A DNA stretch of 64,000 nucleotides, from NCBI GenBank assembly GCA_943331005.2, contig CALQJX020000007.1:62001-126000 (forward strand), in the 5' to 3' direction. The notes under the pieces were generated by a model, which did no database searches, was not told the origin of the DNA, and worked only from the letters and a program-made list of their open reading frames with translations. Origin of the DNA: Bordetella parapertussis (lineage in GTDB: Bacteria > Bacteroidota > Bacteroidia > Chitinophagales > Chitinophagaceae). A program made the translations under genes and the position numbers. Below, piece after piece: positions 26,545 to 36,600 of this stretch; positions within the stretch are counted from its first letter, which is position 1; the number at the start of each line of letters is the position of its first letter.

Positions 26545-28449
26545 ATGCAGGAAAAAGGTAGTATTTCGATTCACACGGAGAACATCTTCCCGATCATTAA
26601 AAAATTCCTTTATTCAGACAATGAGATCTTTTTGCGCGAGCTTGTATCCAATGCGGTCGATGCTGTGCAGAAGATCAAACGTCTTTCTTCCCTCGGTCAG
26701 TACAATGGCTCGGTAGGCGAACCACTCGTAGAGGTAGCTTACGACAAAGACGCCCGTACAATCACCATTTCAGACAATGGTCTGGGTATGACTGCCGATG
26801 AGATCAAAAAATACATCAACCAGATCGCATTTTCTGGAGCAGAAGAGTTTGTAGAAAAATTCAAAGACGCTAAGGATGCCAATGAACTCATTGGTAAGTT
26901 CGGTCTTGGTTTCTATTCTGCATTCATGGTTGCAGATCAGGTAGAGATCCAGTCGCTCAGTTACCAGGATGGAGCCGTTCCGGCACGCTGGATCTGTGAT
27001 GGCAGTACCGAATTCGAGATCACTGATGGTAACCGCACCACTAGGGGTACCGACATCATTCTGCATGTAAATGCCGATTCAGAAGAATTCCTCGATAACA
27101 ATAAACTGCAGGGCATTCTCGACAAATACTGTCGTTTCCTACCTGTTCCTGTAAAATTCGGCACCAAAACCGAATATAATTACGAGGAAACAGAAACTAC
27201 AGACGAGAACGGCGAAGAAGTAAAAGACAAAAAACCAACAGAAACTGAGGTAGATAATATCATCAACGATACTACTCCTATCTGGACCAAGTCTCCTGCC
27301 GATCTGAAAGATGAAGACTACCTGAAATTCTACAGAGAGCTTTATCCTATGAGCGAGGAACCATTGTTCTGGATTCACCTCAATGTCGATTATCCGTTCA
27401 CCCTTACAGGTGTCCTCTACTTCCCTAAAGTGAAGAACGACTTCGAGTTCCAGCGCAACAAGATCAAGCTGTTCTCTCGCCAGGTATTCATAACCGACGA
27501 GGTGAAAGATATTGTACCCGACTTCCTTATGCTGCTACATGGCGTTATCGACTCTCCGGATATCCCGCTGAACGTTTCCCGTAGCTTCCTGCAGGCCGAT
27601 AGCAATGTGAAGAAAATAAACAATCACATCAGCAAAAAGGTAGCAGATAAACTGGCCGAATTATTCAAGACCGACCGCAAAGCATACGAAGATAAGTGGG
27701 CAGATATTGGCATATTCGTAAAGTATGGTATGGTAAGTGAAGAGAAATTCTACGATCGCGCCAAAGATTTCGTACTACTTTCCAATACCAAAAGCGAACA
27801 TTTTACATTTGCTGAATATAAAGAAAAGGCAGAAGTACTCCAGACCGATAAAGACGGAACTGTAGTATATCTCTATACCAATGACCCTGCCAAACAGGAC
27901 TCCTTTATACAGAGCGCAAACCGCAAGGGCTACGACGTGTTGCTCATGAACTCTCCTATAGATAACCACTTCATACACACTATGGAGCGCAAACTGGAGA
28001 AGACCAACATGAAGCGTGTTGATGCCGATGTAGTTGAAAAACTCATTGCTAAGGACGAAAAGATAGAATCTATTCTTACAGAAGAGCAGAGCAATAACAT
28101 CAAGTCTATCTTCGAATCGGCTGTGAGCAAACCACACATGACGGTGAAAGTAGAGGCTTTGAGCCCCGATGAGTTGCCTGTAACTGTGACCATGGACGAG
28201 TTCATGCGCAGGATGAAGGATATGGCAGCCATGGGTGGCGGCGGAATGGGCTTCTATGGCTCATTGCCCGACAGTTATAATGTCAGCATCAACAGCAACC
28301 ACAAACTCATCAGCCGCATCTTATCTGCCGGTGCAGACGAGCAGGGCAAGCTGGCCAAACAGGCCTTCGATCTGGCTATGCTCTCGCAGGGTATGCTCAC
28401 TGGTGCCGATCTTACAGAGTTTGTAAACAGGAGCGTGAGCCTGATATAA
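26545..28449 (+). CDS. htpG: Molecular chaperone HtpG (Hsp90)
   Basis: Bacterial Hsp90, 634 residues, a dimeric ATP-dependent cytoplasmic chaperone. The N-terminal GHKL ATPase motifs are clear: FLRELVSNAVDAVQKIK (Asn35, Asp39 region), ISDNGLGMT, and KFGLGFYSAFMV. An acidic linker region lies near 215-240 (rich in E, T, D). The middle domain includes NVSRSFLQAD, the conserved catalytic-loop segment. The C-terminal dimerisation region ends at the family's usual length. It has its own upstream region with a sigma-54-like promoter and inverted repeat, fitting heat-stress control, and is followed by an unusual long hairpin. Confidence 0.96.
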   Translation: MQEKGSISIHTENIFPIIKKFLYSDNEIFLRELVSNAVDAVQKIKRLSSLGQYNGSVGEPLVEVAYDKDARTITISDNGLGMTADEIKKYINQIAFSGAEEFVEKFKDAKDANELIGKFGLGFYSAFMVADQVEIQSLSYQDGAVPARWICDGSTEFEITDGNRTTRGTDIILHVNADSEEFLDNNKLQGILDKYCRFLPVPVKFGTKTEYNYEETETTDENGEEVKDKKPTETEVDNIINDTTPIWTKSPADLKDEDYLKFYRELYPMSEEPLFWIHLNVDYPFTLTGVLYFPKVKNDFEFQRNKIKLFSRQVFITDEVKDIVPDFLMLLHGVIDSPDIPLNVSRSFLQADSNVKKINNHISKKVADKLAELFKTDRKAYEDKWADIGIFVKYGMVSEEKFYDRAKDFVLLSNTKSEHFTFAEYKEKAEVLQTDKDGTVVYLYTNDPAKQDSFIQSANRKGYDVLLMNSPIDNHFIHTMERKLEKTNMKRVDADVVEKLIAKDEKIESILTEEQSNNIKSIFESAVSKPHMTVKVEALSPDELPVTVTMDEFMRRMKDMAAMGGGGMGFYGSLPDSYNVSINSNHKLISRILSAGADEQGKLAKQAFDLAMLSQGMLTGADLTEFVNRSVSLI

Positions 28450-28464
28450 GTTGTTAATAAACAG

Positions 28465-28576
28465 GGCAGTTTATAGTTGCCGGTATGTTTTAGTGTATTA
28501 GACAAGATTTGTGCTCTTGCATTTATCCTGTATCTTGCATCAGCTAACCAGCAATTGTAAACTGCCTTCTTTTTTA
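28465..28576 (+). terminator. Long-span hairpin with T tract after htpG
   Basis: Arms 28465-28480 and 28551-28566 pair over 16 positions (two G-U), with a 70-base loop and a following CTTCTTTTTTAT tract that abuts the next start codon. It looks like an htpG terminator whose loop holds the next gene's promoter. Confidence 0.55.
28508..28538 (+). promoter_or_regulatory. Promoter of the flavin reductase-like gene
   Basis: TTTG (28508-28511), exactly 19 bases, TATCTTGC (28531-28538). The spacing is ideal and the -7 box deviates in its last two bases. It lies inside the loop of the htpG terminator hairpin. Confidence 0.55.
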
Positions 28577-28577
28577 T

Positions 28578-29453
28578 ATGAGAGTCGTTCCCGGAGAAGT
28601 AAAAACTGCACAACTGCACGGATACCTGCTAAGTGCCATCGCACCCAGGCCCATTTGTTTTGCAAGCACCATCGACAAAGATGGTAACCCCAATTTGTCT
28701 CCTTTTAGTTTCTTCAATGTTTTTGGTGCCAAACCACCAATACTCATATTCTCTCCTGCCCGCAGGGTCAGAGATAATACCATTAAGCACACGCTGGAGA
28801 ATGTATATGCAACCAATGAGGTGGTTATCAATGTGGTGAACTACAACATTGTGCAGCAGATGAGCCTTGCTAGTTGCGAATATCCTAAAGGAGTTAGTGA
28901 GTTCGAAAAAGCAGGTTTTACACCTGTTAAGTCGGACATGGTAGGTCCCTTCAGGGTCAAGGAGTCTCCGGTGCAGCTGGAGTGTAAGGTGCTGAAAGTA
29001 ATAGAGACCGGCGATGAGGGTGGTGCAGGCAATCTGGTCATTTGCGAGGTGCTGTGCATGCATATCGATGATGCTGTGCTTGATGCCGATGGTAAGATAG
29101 ATCCCAATAAAATAGATCTCGTGGCCCGCATGGGTGGCGATGTGTATTGCCGTGCTTCTGGCAGTTCCCTTTTCGAAGTGCCTAAACCAAATGTATCTAT
29201 AGGTATTGGTTTAGATGCGCTACCGCAGAATGTCAGGGAAAGCAATATCCTTACCGGTAATCATCTCGGTCTGCTTGGGAACAGTACTGCAATACCAGCC
29301 AGAGAAACCACGCACGACAAGCGAATAAGCGGCATATTGGATCTCTATAAGAATGATCCTCATTCTAAATTGGAAGCCCTCCACAGATACGCAAAGGCAT
29401 CGCTGGACGCTGGAGAAATTGAAAAAGCCTGGCAGGCATTATTGGCAATTTAA
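28578..29453 (+). CDS. Flavin reductase-like domain protein
   Basis: A 291-residue protein whose N-terminal ~190 residues match the FMN-binding split-barrel flavin reductase/flavoredoxin family: SAIAPRPICFASTIDKDGNPNLSPFSFFN (residues about 19-47), RDNTIKHTLENV, and NEVVINVV. Members bind FMN and reduce free flavin or act as electron carriers; some are of unknown substrate. The C-terminal third (after KPNVSIGIGLDALP) is an extension found in Bacteroidota relatives, of no known function. It has its own promoter, and ispF follows after 28 bases in the same direction. Confidence 0.85.
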   Translation: MRVVPGEVKTAQLHGYLLSAIAPRPICFASTIDKDGNPNLSPFSFFNVFGAKPPILIFSPARRVRDNTIKHTLENVYATNEVVINVVNYNIVQQMSLASCEYPKGVSEFEKAGFTPVKSDMVGPFRVKESPVQLECKVLKVIETGDEGGAGNLVICEVLCMHIDDAVLDADGKIDPNKIDLVARMGGDVYCRASGSSLFEVPKPNVSIGIGLDALPQNVRESNILTGNHLGLLGNSTAIPARETTHDKRISGILDLYKNDPHSKLEALHRYAKASLDAGEIEKAWQALLAI

Positions 29454-29481
29454 AGATCGCTCCGTTTCAGGAGTTTAGTAT

Positions 29482-29958
29482 ATGTACAGAATAGGACAAG
29501 GTATAGATTTTCATAAACTGGTTGAGGGGCGCGAGTTCTGGTTGGGTGGTATTCATATACCACACCACAAGGGTGCGCTCGGCCATTCCGATGCAGATGT
29601 TCTCTTGCACGCCATTTGCGATGCGCTCCTGGGAGCATTGGGTATGGGCGATATCGGACAGCATTTTCCCGATACTGATCCTGCATACAAGGGTATAGAC
29701 AGCAAACTGCTACTGAAACGTTCTTATGAACTGGTGCGCCAGAGAGGATATAAACTCGTAAATATCGATAGTACCGTGCTGCTGCAGGCACCCAAGATCA
29801 GAATGTATGTAGATAGCATGCGTCAGGCTATTGCAGATATTCTGGATATGCACATCGATGATGTTTCTATCAAAGCAACAACTACAGAGCAGCTGAGTTT
29901 CATAGGCCGCGAAGAGGGTATTGTTGCTACAGCTAATATATTGCTGCAGAAAGATTAA
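29482..29958 (+). CDS. ispF: 2-C-methyl-D-erythritol 2,4-cyclodiphosphate synthase
   Basis: IspF, 158 residues, a trimeric zinc enzyme of the MEP isoprenoid pathway. It forms the cyclodiphosphate from CDP-ME 2-phosphate. The metal-binding DFH (IGQGIDFHKL, residues 4-13) and the second His (GALGHSDADVLLHA, near 34-47) are present, with DIGQHFPDTDP and the C-terminal KATTTEQLSFIGREEGI. Full length. It lies downstream of the flavin reductase-like gene, likely co-transcribed. Confidence 0.96.
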   Translation: MYRIGQGIDFHKLVEGREFWLGGIHIPHHKGALGHSDADVLLHAICDALLGALGMGDIGQHFPDTDPAYKGIDSKLLLKRSYELVRQRGYKLVNIDSTVLLQAPKIRMYVDSMRQAIADILDMHIDDVSIKATTTEQLSFIGREEGIVATANILLQKD

Positions 29959-29979
29959 TATATATTGCTCCTTAAAACC

Positions 29980-30408
29980 ATGAAACTAATATCATTGGCA
30001 AGTCTTGTTACCTTGCCTGCTATATTGGTAAGTTCGTGTGCTACCTACCACATGACAAAGGAAGAATTATAGCAACAGATTGCCGGGGCCACGCCTGAAG
30101 AGGTGGTTTCTTCCCTTTCTGCCGGCTTGGTACACAATCAATATACTGCCAATGGTGTACGCACCATAAAGTGTTCTGATAAGAATGGTAAACCTGCCCA
30201 TTTCGAAAATTCTCCCCGTGTAGACGTACGCATTACTACCACCCGCAACAAAAAGCGGATGTTTTACTTCGATACCATTCTTTTACAGGATTCTGTTTTC
30301 TCTGGCATGAATTCCAGAATACTGGGTACACGCAGAAGTGTAAAGTTCAGCGATATCAAAAAAGTCGAATTGCAGGAAGGAACAAAGAAATTCAATTACA
30401 CCAACTAA
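29980..30408 (+). pseudogene. Lipoprotein gene interrupted by an in-frame TAG
   Basis: The ATG at 29980 opens a 30-codon stretch encoding a lipoprotein signal (lipobox LVSSC, lipid-acceptor Cys near residue 22) and then ATYHMTKEEL, followed by TAG at 30070-30072. The same frame continues without another stop for 112 codons to TAA at 30408, reading QQIAGATPEEVV to KKFNYTN. A single CAG-to-TAG change would restore a 142-residue lipoprotein. The distal part has no better start until a GTG at 30103. The product is unrecognised. It is either a recent nonsense mutation or a sequencing/assembly error; programmed read-through is less likely. It overlaps the convergent Rossmann gene by 4 bases. Confidence 0.75.
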
Positions 30409-31073
30409 CGGGCTAGGGTTATAATATCTTTCCCTTCAATTACTGTGGTAGTGTAGCCCTTTTGCAAAATGTTTATCATGGCTGTGCCCAGCTCTTTCAT
30501 GGTGCAGAAACCCTTTGGGTATAGTGCCCTTCCTATCGGGAACAACCAGTTGATGTACTTATAGAAATTGTGTGTTTTGGTTAGTCCCTTTGTAGGTTGA
30601 ATGAAACCCGGACGGAATGCATATACCATTTTGAAAGGAAGTTTGGCAAGATCATTTTCTGTTTTCCCCTTCACCCTTGCCCACGATATTTTACCTTTTT
30701 CAGTACCGTCAGTTCCTGCACCCGATACATAGCAGAAAGTCATTCCATTATTCACCCTGCTCAGTACTCCCGCTACATGCATTGTTAGCGTATAGGTTAC
30801 TTTGTAGTAGGTATCTTCTTTCATTCCTACCGAAGATACGCCCAGGCAAAAGAAACAGGCATTGTAGCCTGTTAGCGCAGCCTCAATAGGAGCTATATTG
30901 TAAAAATCTTCGTGAATGATCTCTTTCAGCTTGGGGTGAGAGATCCCCAGACTCTTTCTGTTTATGATAAGTACGGCTTCCACATCAGGGTGTAGCAGGC
31001 ATTCATGCAGCACACCTTCACCTACCATTCCCGTAGTGCCGGTAATGATCACCCTAATCTTATCATTGGTCAT
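30405..31073 (-). CDS. NAD(P)-binding Rossmann (atypical SDR) protein
   Basis: A 222-residue cytoplasmic protein with the N-terminal dinucleotide motif GTTGMVGEG (residues 12-20), then FCLGVSSVGM and YVSGAGTD. Overall it resembles TIP30/HTATIP2-like atypical short-chain dehydrogenases; a conserved YxxxK catalytic pair is not evident. The substrate is unknown. It is the last gene of the envelope operon on the minus strand, 31 bases after the HU/SPOR gene, which may be incidental. Its end overlaps the convergent broken lipoprotein gene by 4 bases. Confidence 0.8.
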   Translation of the reverse strand: MTNDKIRVIITGTTGMVGEGVLHECLLHPDVEAVLIINRKSLGISHPKLKEIIHEDFYNIAPIEAALTGYNACFFCLGVSSVGMKEDTYYKVTYTLTMHVAGVLSRVNNGMTFCYVSGAGTDGTEKGKISWARVKGKTENDLAKLPFKMVYAFRPGFIQPTKGLTKTHNFYKYINWLFPIGRALYPKGFCTMKELGTAMINILQKGYTTTVIEGKDIITLAR

Positions 31074-31104
31074 GGTAGTTGCTGGTATTTGTAATTAGGT
31101 TCGT

Positions 31105-32016
31105 TTACTTGTAGATCATAACGTCCTGAAAACCAAACATCCTCTTAAGTGAGTCTTTCACACGTATAGTATCAATTACACGGCAGCTTATAGGTGCTAT
31201 TACCAGGTAGCTTGCTGTGTCTTTCTGTAACATTTCCACTTTATTACCATTCAGAGAAAGGTTCTTAACCCTCTTTTCTGCACGTTCTTTAGTACGGTAG
31301 TTACCTATTACTATTTTGTAATTATTGACCATGGTAGTATCAACTACTACTGAAGCTGCACTATCCACGGTGTCTACTTGTGGTGCTACAGTGTCTGCTA
31401 CAGGTGCTACAATCGGTGGCGGTGCAATGGTTTCTGTTACAGGAACTGCTACTTCTTCTGCATTATTCTTAGTAGTGTAGTCATAGATAAAGTAACCTGC
31501 ACCTGCAAGTATCACTATAAGTACGACTACCAGTATCACCATACTCCAGTTTACAGAGTCGGCTTTGGCTGGCGGCGGATAGGATGGCTTGTGACTAAGC
31601 CTGCTATTCTGCTCATCCAGTTGCTTGCTGTTCTTTATGGTTGGTATGCTGGCCGGGGTATATTTAAAGTTGTCGTCGGTCACGAACTTCACCTTCCCAT
31701 CGCTTTCTATGAACCTTCCTATGTTAGGGATAGCTACTTCTTTACCCTCAGCCATATCCTTACGGGCCTGTATGCTATACTCACGCAGGGTGTTTGCTGC
31801 TTTAGAGATACTTATCTGTTCGTTAGTAGCAATAAAGTTCGCCAGATTATCGTCTATAGATCCTCCCGGTGTAACAAGGACCTCATAAGATGGTGGTTGC
31901 AATGCTGATCCATCATGAGTGGAGCGAATCTTTTTCAACTCCATATTGCCAAGTCCATGTACATAACAATACTGGTTCTTGAGCAGATACAATCCTATAT
32001 ACTTAGCTATGTCCAT
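31105..32016 (-). CDS. HU-CCDC81 and SPOR domain membrane protein
   Basis: A 303-residue single-pass protein. Residues 1-120 fit the prokaryotic HU-CCDC81 domain pair (EVLVTPGGSIDDNLANFI, GKEVAIPNIGRFI). A low-complexity stretch follows, then one transmembrane helix (about 158-178), a Pro/Val/Asp-rich periplasmic linker, and a C-terminal SPOR domain (about 230-303; YKIVIGNYRTKERAEKRVKNL) that in other proteins binds denuded septal peptidoglycan. The HU part is thus cytoplasmic and the SPOR part periplasmic, which suggests a link between nucleoid or cytoplasm and cell wall. It lies in an operon with outer-membrane proteins. Confidence 0.88.
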   Translation of the reverse strand: MDIAKYIGLYLLKNQYCYVHGLGNMELKKIRSTHDGSALQPPSYEVLVTPGGSIDDNLANFIATNEQISISKAANTLREYSIQARKDMAEGKEVAIPNIGRFIESDGKVKFVTDDNFKYTPASIPTIKNSKQLDEQNSRLSHKPSYPPPAKADSVNWSMVILVVVLIVILAGAGYFIYDYTTKNNAEEVAVPVTETIAPPPIVAPVADTVAPQVDTVDSAASVVVDTTMVNNYKIVIGNYRTKERAEKRVKNLSLNGNKVEMLQKDTASYLVIAPISCRVIDTIRVKDSLKRMFGFQDVMIYK

Positions 32017-32042
32017 TTGCCCTATGAAAGTAGTTCTTTTAT

Positions 32043-33674
32043 TTAAAATTTCAATCGTACGCCACCATAAATATTGAATCCATATACCTGATAGCCCATC
32101 CAGCGCTGATATTTGCTGTTTAGCAGATTATTGAATTGAACAAATGCCGAAAGTCTAGGCATTAGCCTGTATTCGGCACCTACACCAAGGTCTGCTATGG
32201 TTTTCAGTGTCAAGGAATTTCCCTTTACATCCCTGGCATGTATGCCTCCCAGCACATTGCCATAGGCAGTTACATCCAGTTTTGGTGTCACCGCCATCAT
32301 GAAGTCTCCTTTGAAACTGATGGTAGGTGTATGCCATACAAACTGCTCTGTACTTTTGAAGAAACCATACCATGCTCCGGTTAGTCCTGCCGACCATTTG
32401 TTGCCTTCATGATACCTTGCCGATGCCTGAAGGGATATAGCTTTGGTATTCTGATAATTTACATGAAATGAACGTGCGTCTCCTGTATCGTTCAGATAGG
32501 TTGGCAGATCGAAATAATTCCACCAGCTACCCCTTGCCGAATAGGCAAAGTGATTACCCAGGCTACCTTGTACTGCGGCAAACAGCTCATCTCTGCGGCT
32601 CTGTATCACCTGATAGGTGTTCAGCATGTATGGGTTCTCTGCAGTAAGCTGTTCATAAGTATTCTGACGCAGATCGGCCTTCCAGCCCAGACTCAACCTG
32701 AACAGATAGTCCTTCATAGTAAAGGCCAATTCAGCATCTGGCAGGAAATAGGTACTGCCTCCCTTGCCATATGCAAAACCTGCCAGCGCATGGGCACTAT
32801 AGTATTCATTGAACTGTACTGCAAGGCCCGGTGCAGCCATAACATAGTTGTTGCCGGCCGTTATAGTATCTGCTTTGTAGCTGGCCAATGCACCTTCCAC
32901 ATTCAGGCGAAGCCCCAGGTTTTTGTTAAGTTTATAACTTATCGGTGCATTAAAGCCCAGACCTATCTCCGAAGTATTGAATCTGGCTGCATAATAAGAT
33001 GCCCGCACCCCGGGATGGTATTCCAGCCTGGTTGCTGTATCTTTTTTATTGGTCATGTCGCCGGCCAGTTGCACACTGGTATAGTTCTGACCTACAGTTT
33101 TGTTGTCGTAGTTATACAGTATATGGTCATAGCCATAGTAGAAATACCTGTTGTGGTATGCAGTTACAGAACCATTAAAGTCTGCTGTACTTGTGTGCTT
33201 GCTCATGGCAGCTTCAAGTCCGCTCAGAGATGTTTGCTGCTGCACTATCTTTCCTTTCTGTGAAATATGATGCAGATGAATGCCTGTTTCATAATCCTTA
33301 CCCTTTATACTACCTATTCCAGCATCCATGTATATGGTAGACAGATTCCCACCACCTGCTTTTACATAGTTAGGGTAGGGAAGCTCCTTGTCATTTTTAC
33401 CTAGTGCCAGCGGGCGCAGCGGAGGCGAGTTGTAGGTGTAATATAGTGTTTGCTGCGGTACCTCCGTCCTGAAAACAGGGCGTGTAGTATCCAGTGGTGG
33501 CAGCAAAGGCTTCCATTCCGGTTTAGGGCTTTGCTTCACCCTTGGTTTGTACGATTGGATCACCTCTATGGTAGATCCCTTCAGTACAGTATCATTCCCT
33601 GATGCGGGGCGTTGTGCCTTGGCGGTAAAGCCTCCAAGCAATGATGCCAATATGATAACAGGTTTTACCCTCAT
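32043..33674 (-). CDS. Outer-membrane beta-barrel protein (plugless TonB-receptor-like)
   Basis: A 543-residue exported protein with a signal peptide (about 1-20, ending AKA). The N-terminal part has a short Pro-rich stretch, and the rest is alternating amphipathic strands with many aromatic residues and the end YGGVRLKF, an outer-membrane insertion signal. The C-terminal motif LLNSKYQRWMGYQVYGFNIYGG resembles the last strands of TonB-dependent receptors, but no plug domain is present. It lies six bases after the TPR gene, in the same operon. Role unknown; probably an outer-membrane partner of the TPR protein. Confidence 0.78.
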   Translation of the reverse strand: MRVKPVIILASLLGGFTAKAQRPASGNDTVLKGSTIEVIQSYKPRVKQSPKPEWKPLLPPLDTTRPVFRTEVPQQTLYYTYNSPPLRPLALGKNDKELPYPNYVKAGGGNLSTIYMDAGIGSIKGKDYETGIHLHHISQKGKIVQQQTSLSGLEAAMSKHTSTADFNGSVTAYHNRYFYYGYDHILYNYDNKTVGQNYTSVQLAGDMTNKKDTATRLEYHPGVRASYYAARFNTSEIGLGFNAPISYKLNKNLGLRLNVEGALASYKADTITAGNNYVMAAPGLAVQFNEYYSAHALAGFAYGKGGSTYFLPDAELAFTMKDYLFRLSLGWKADLRQNTYEQLTAENPYMLNTYQVIQSRRDELFAAVQGSLGNHFAYSARGSWWNYFDLPTYLNDTGDARSFHVNYQNTKAISLQASARYHEGNKWSAGLTGAWYGFFKSTEQFVWHTPTISFKGDFMMAVTPKLDVTAYGNVLGGIHARDVKGNSLTLKTIADLGVGAEYRLMPRLSAFVQFNNLLNSKYQRWMGYQVYGFNIYGGVRLKF

Positions 33675-33680
33675 GCTTTA

Positions 33681-36600
33681 TTATTTTTCCTCTGAAAGTT
33701 TGCTTTGGCTCTTTTCTGCTTTTTTCACCTCATCCAGTTTCTTCGAAGCTTCCTGCTTCAGATCCTGCACCTTGGTGTTCTTTACTATGCTCTGCAGCAA
33801 TGCCTTTGCGTTAAAATAATCTTTCTCCTTCATCAATATGTCGGCCAGCAAAATATAGGCTTTGCCTACCCAGCTTTCATAACCTGCAGATAGTTTCACG
33901 GTCTCGTTCGCTGCGTCTTCTGCTTCCTTCAGTCGGTCTTGCTTTACAAGTATCTCTGCTATCCTGTACCGCGATTCTGCAGCTATTTCGCCATTCTTGT
34001 TGCCAGACAGCATTCTGTAGGCTTCCATTGCCTCTTTGTCTTTATCAGCTACCTGCATGGCTCTTGCCTTGTAGAACTTCGCTTCATTGGCCGCATCTGC
34101 AGATACACTGCTCATTGCCAGCAAAGAGTCGCTATAAAGTGAAGCTTCCTCGTACTTACCCAGATTATAACCACTCTTCATCAATCCGCGGTATATCGAC
34201 TCTATTCCATATTCATCGGTAGAATTGGTCCTGAGAGTAGTATAGTATACATAAGACTGCTCATACAACTTCATATCCAGTGCTATAGCTGCCGCTCTGC
34301 GGGCGCTGCTTTCAGAGAAGTCGTTCCAAGGAGTGGCAAGTACGGAATTGAACTCTGTCAGTGCCTCTCCGCTTTTCCTTAACTTATAGTAGCTCTCACC
34401 CAGATAGTAATGTGCTTTTACAGCAAATACACCATTAGGGTAGTGATTCAGGTAATTAGTAAACCCTATGCGCGAATCTTCCCATTTTTCAGAAGAGAAC
34501 TGTGCTTCGGCAGCAGCGTAATAAGTAGAATCCAGATTGCTGTTGTCGTCTGTTGGCAGATTGCCTTCTTTTAGCAACGCTGTATATTGTTGAGGCTGGT
34601 TGGTCTGTATGTACAGGCTTTTCAGCGCATCCAGTGCTGGTATGCGTTCATCTGCACCCTGGTAGTTCAGTACCACCTGCCTGTAGGCATCAATTGCCTT
34701 GTTATTGTCGTTTTGCTGCTGGTAAATGAATGCTACCTTAAGTAATGCTTTAGGTGCTATACCCTTGTATTTATCAGACTCGGTGATCACTTTGAGAGCT
34801 GATAGTGCATCTTTATATTGCTCCATTTCCAGATAGGTGAGTGCCATTTCATACTGGGCATTACCTGCATACAACGATGCTGGTTTTACCTTGGTAAGCG
34901 ATTGCAACAGGGCTATCTTTTCAGTATTCTTGTTCAGCAGACCCAGCAATATCGCTTTCTGATATTTTGCATAGTCTACCTCTGTGCCACCCATTGCTAT
35001 GATCCTTTCATACAACGAGATAGCCTTGCTAAAGTTCTTTTGCAGGAACACGGCATCCGCTTCCAGCAGCAAAGCCACTGAGCCGGAGTGTTTGTCGCCA
35101 GATTTGGCCAACTGCGCCTGGCTGAAATAATCTTGTGCCGCTACATAGTTGCCTGTTTCCAGGGCCGAATAGCCCATTGTCAGATAAGCATGTTGTATGG
35201 TCGATTGAGGACTCAGCTTTTCAATAGTAGTAATATCTCCAATGCGACTTATGAAGTTCTGTGCATAGTTAATAGCGTCATTATATCGCTGCAGATGGTA
35301 GCAGGCTTCTGCTCTCCAGAAATAAGCCGCTCTTTCATATTCCGAATTCAGCGGGTTCTTCAAAGACATTGCGAAATAGTCATCCGCCTTCCTTATTTCT
35401 CCCTTTCTATATAGCTGCACACCATAACCATAAGTGGCTTTCTGGTATATGTTCCAGTAATTATTGTCCTTGGTTTTTACTTCCTGCAAATGATCCAGTG
35501 CGTCTTCATACTTACTGGTCTTCATCATCAGACCCGAAAGCAAGGTTTGCGCTTCATCTTTATAAGTAGTAGCAGGGTAGGTAGCAAGTAGCAATTTCAA
35601 CTGACGCAATGCCTCGTCGGCATTCCCTGTCTCATAACTCAGTCTGCCATAAAGGATCATAGATGCCTCCTGCAGACTTTTATTGAAGTTCATATCAGCA
35701 CACATGCCAAATGCGTTCCTTGCACTTAGCCTGTCTCCTGTCTTCAGGTAGCAGTCGCCCAGCAGGTACATAGAGGTCTGTCCCAGCGAATCGCGGGTGT
35801 CGCTCAGCATCCTGAACTTCTCTATCGACTTTTTCCATTCGTCAAGCTTATAATTACAATAGGCTATCTCATACAGATCTTCCTTACGTATTTTATCAGC
35901 ATGCTCATAGTAATGATCGAAGTAGGGTTTCGCAGCTGCATATTTCTGCACCTCAAACAGACATTGTGCTGCCAGCAGATGCAATTCCTTATCATAAAAA
36001 CTCTTTTCTTTTTTATGTATCAGGGTATCTGCCAGACTTAATGCTTTATCTCTGTTACCCTTAAAGTAATAGATCTCTGCAATGTAGTAGGGAACTACAC
36101 TTTTATATTCCGGTTCATCTTTTACTATGTCAAAGCTTTGCAACGCTTCGTCATACTTGCTTTCGTTATAGCAAAGCAAACCATAATAATAGTTGCCTGC
36201 CATGTAGTACTTATTTTCCTTCAGGCTTTTTATGGCTAGGAAAAGAGGTTTTGCCTTATCCAGCTGTCTGTTGTTGAAGTAGCAATAGGCCAGTTCAAAT
36301 TTCTGGTCTGCTATTTCATCATTGTCCAGATTATGCAAACCAGCTTCTTCGTAGTATTTTATTGCGGCTGCAAACTTGTCTTGCCTGAAATAATAATGCG
36401 CGAGGCTGAATCCTATCCGCTGATTATAGGCAGGGTCAGCTGTCTCATCCATTACTTTTCTAGCATAGTCAGAAGCGTGTAATGCATTGGTTTTCAGTCC
36501 GGCTATAGCTTTGTTGAATCTTATTCTTTCAGCATCTGCAGGGTTATTCAATGCTACTCTTTGTGCCTGCGCATTATCATACTGTGTTGCCGTTTGCGAC

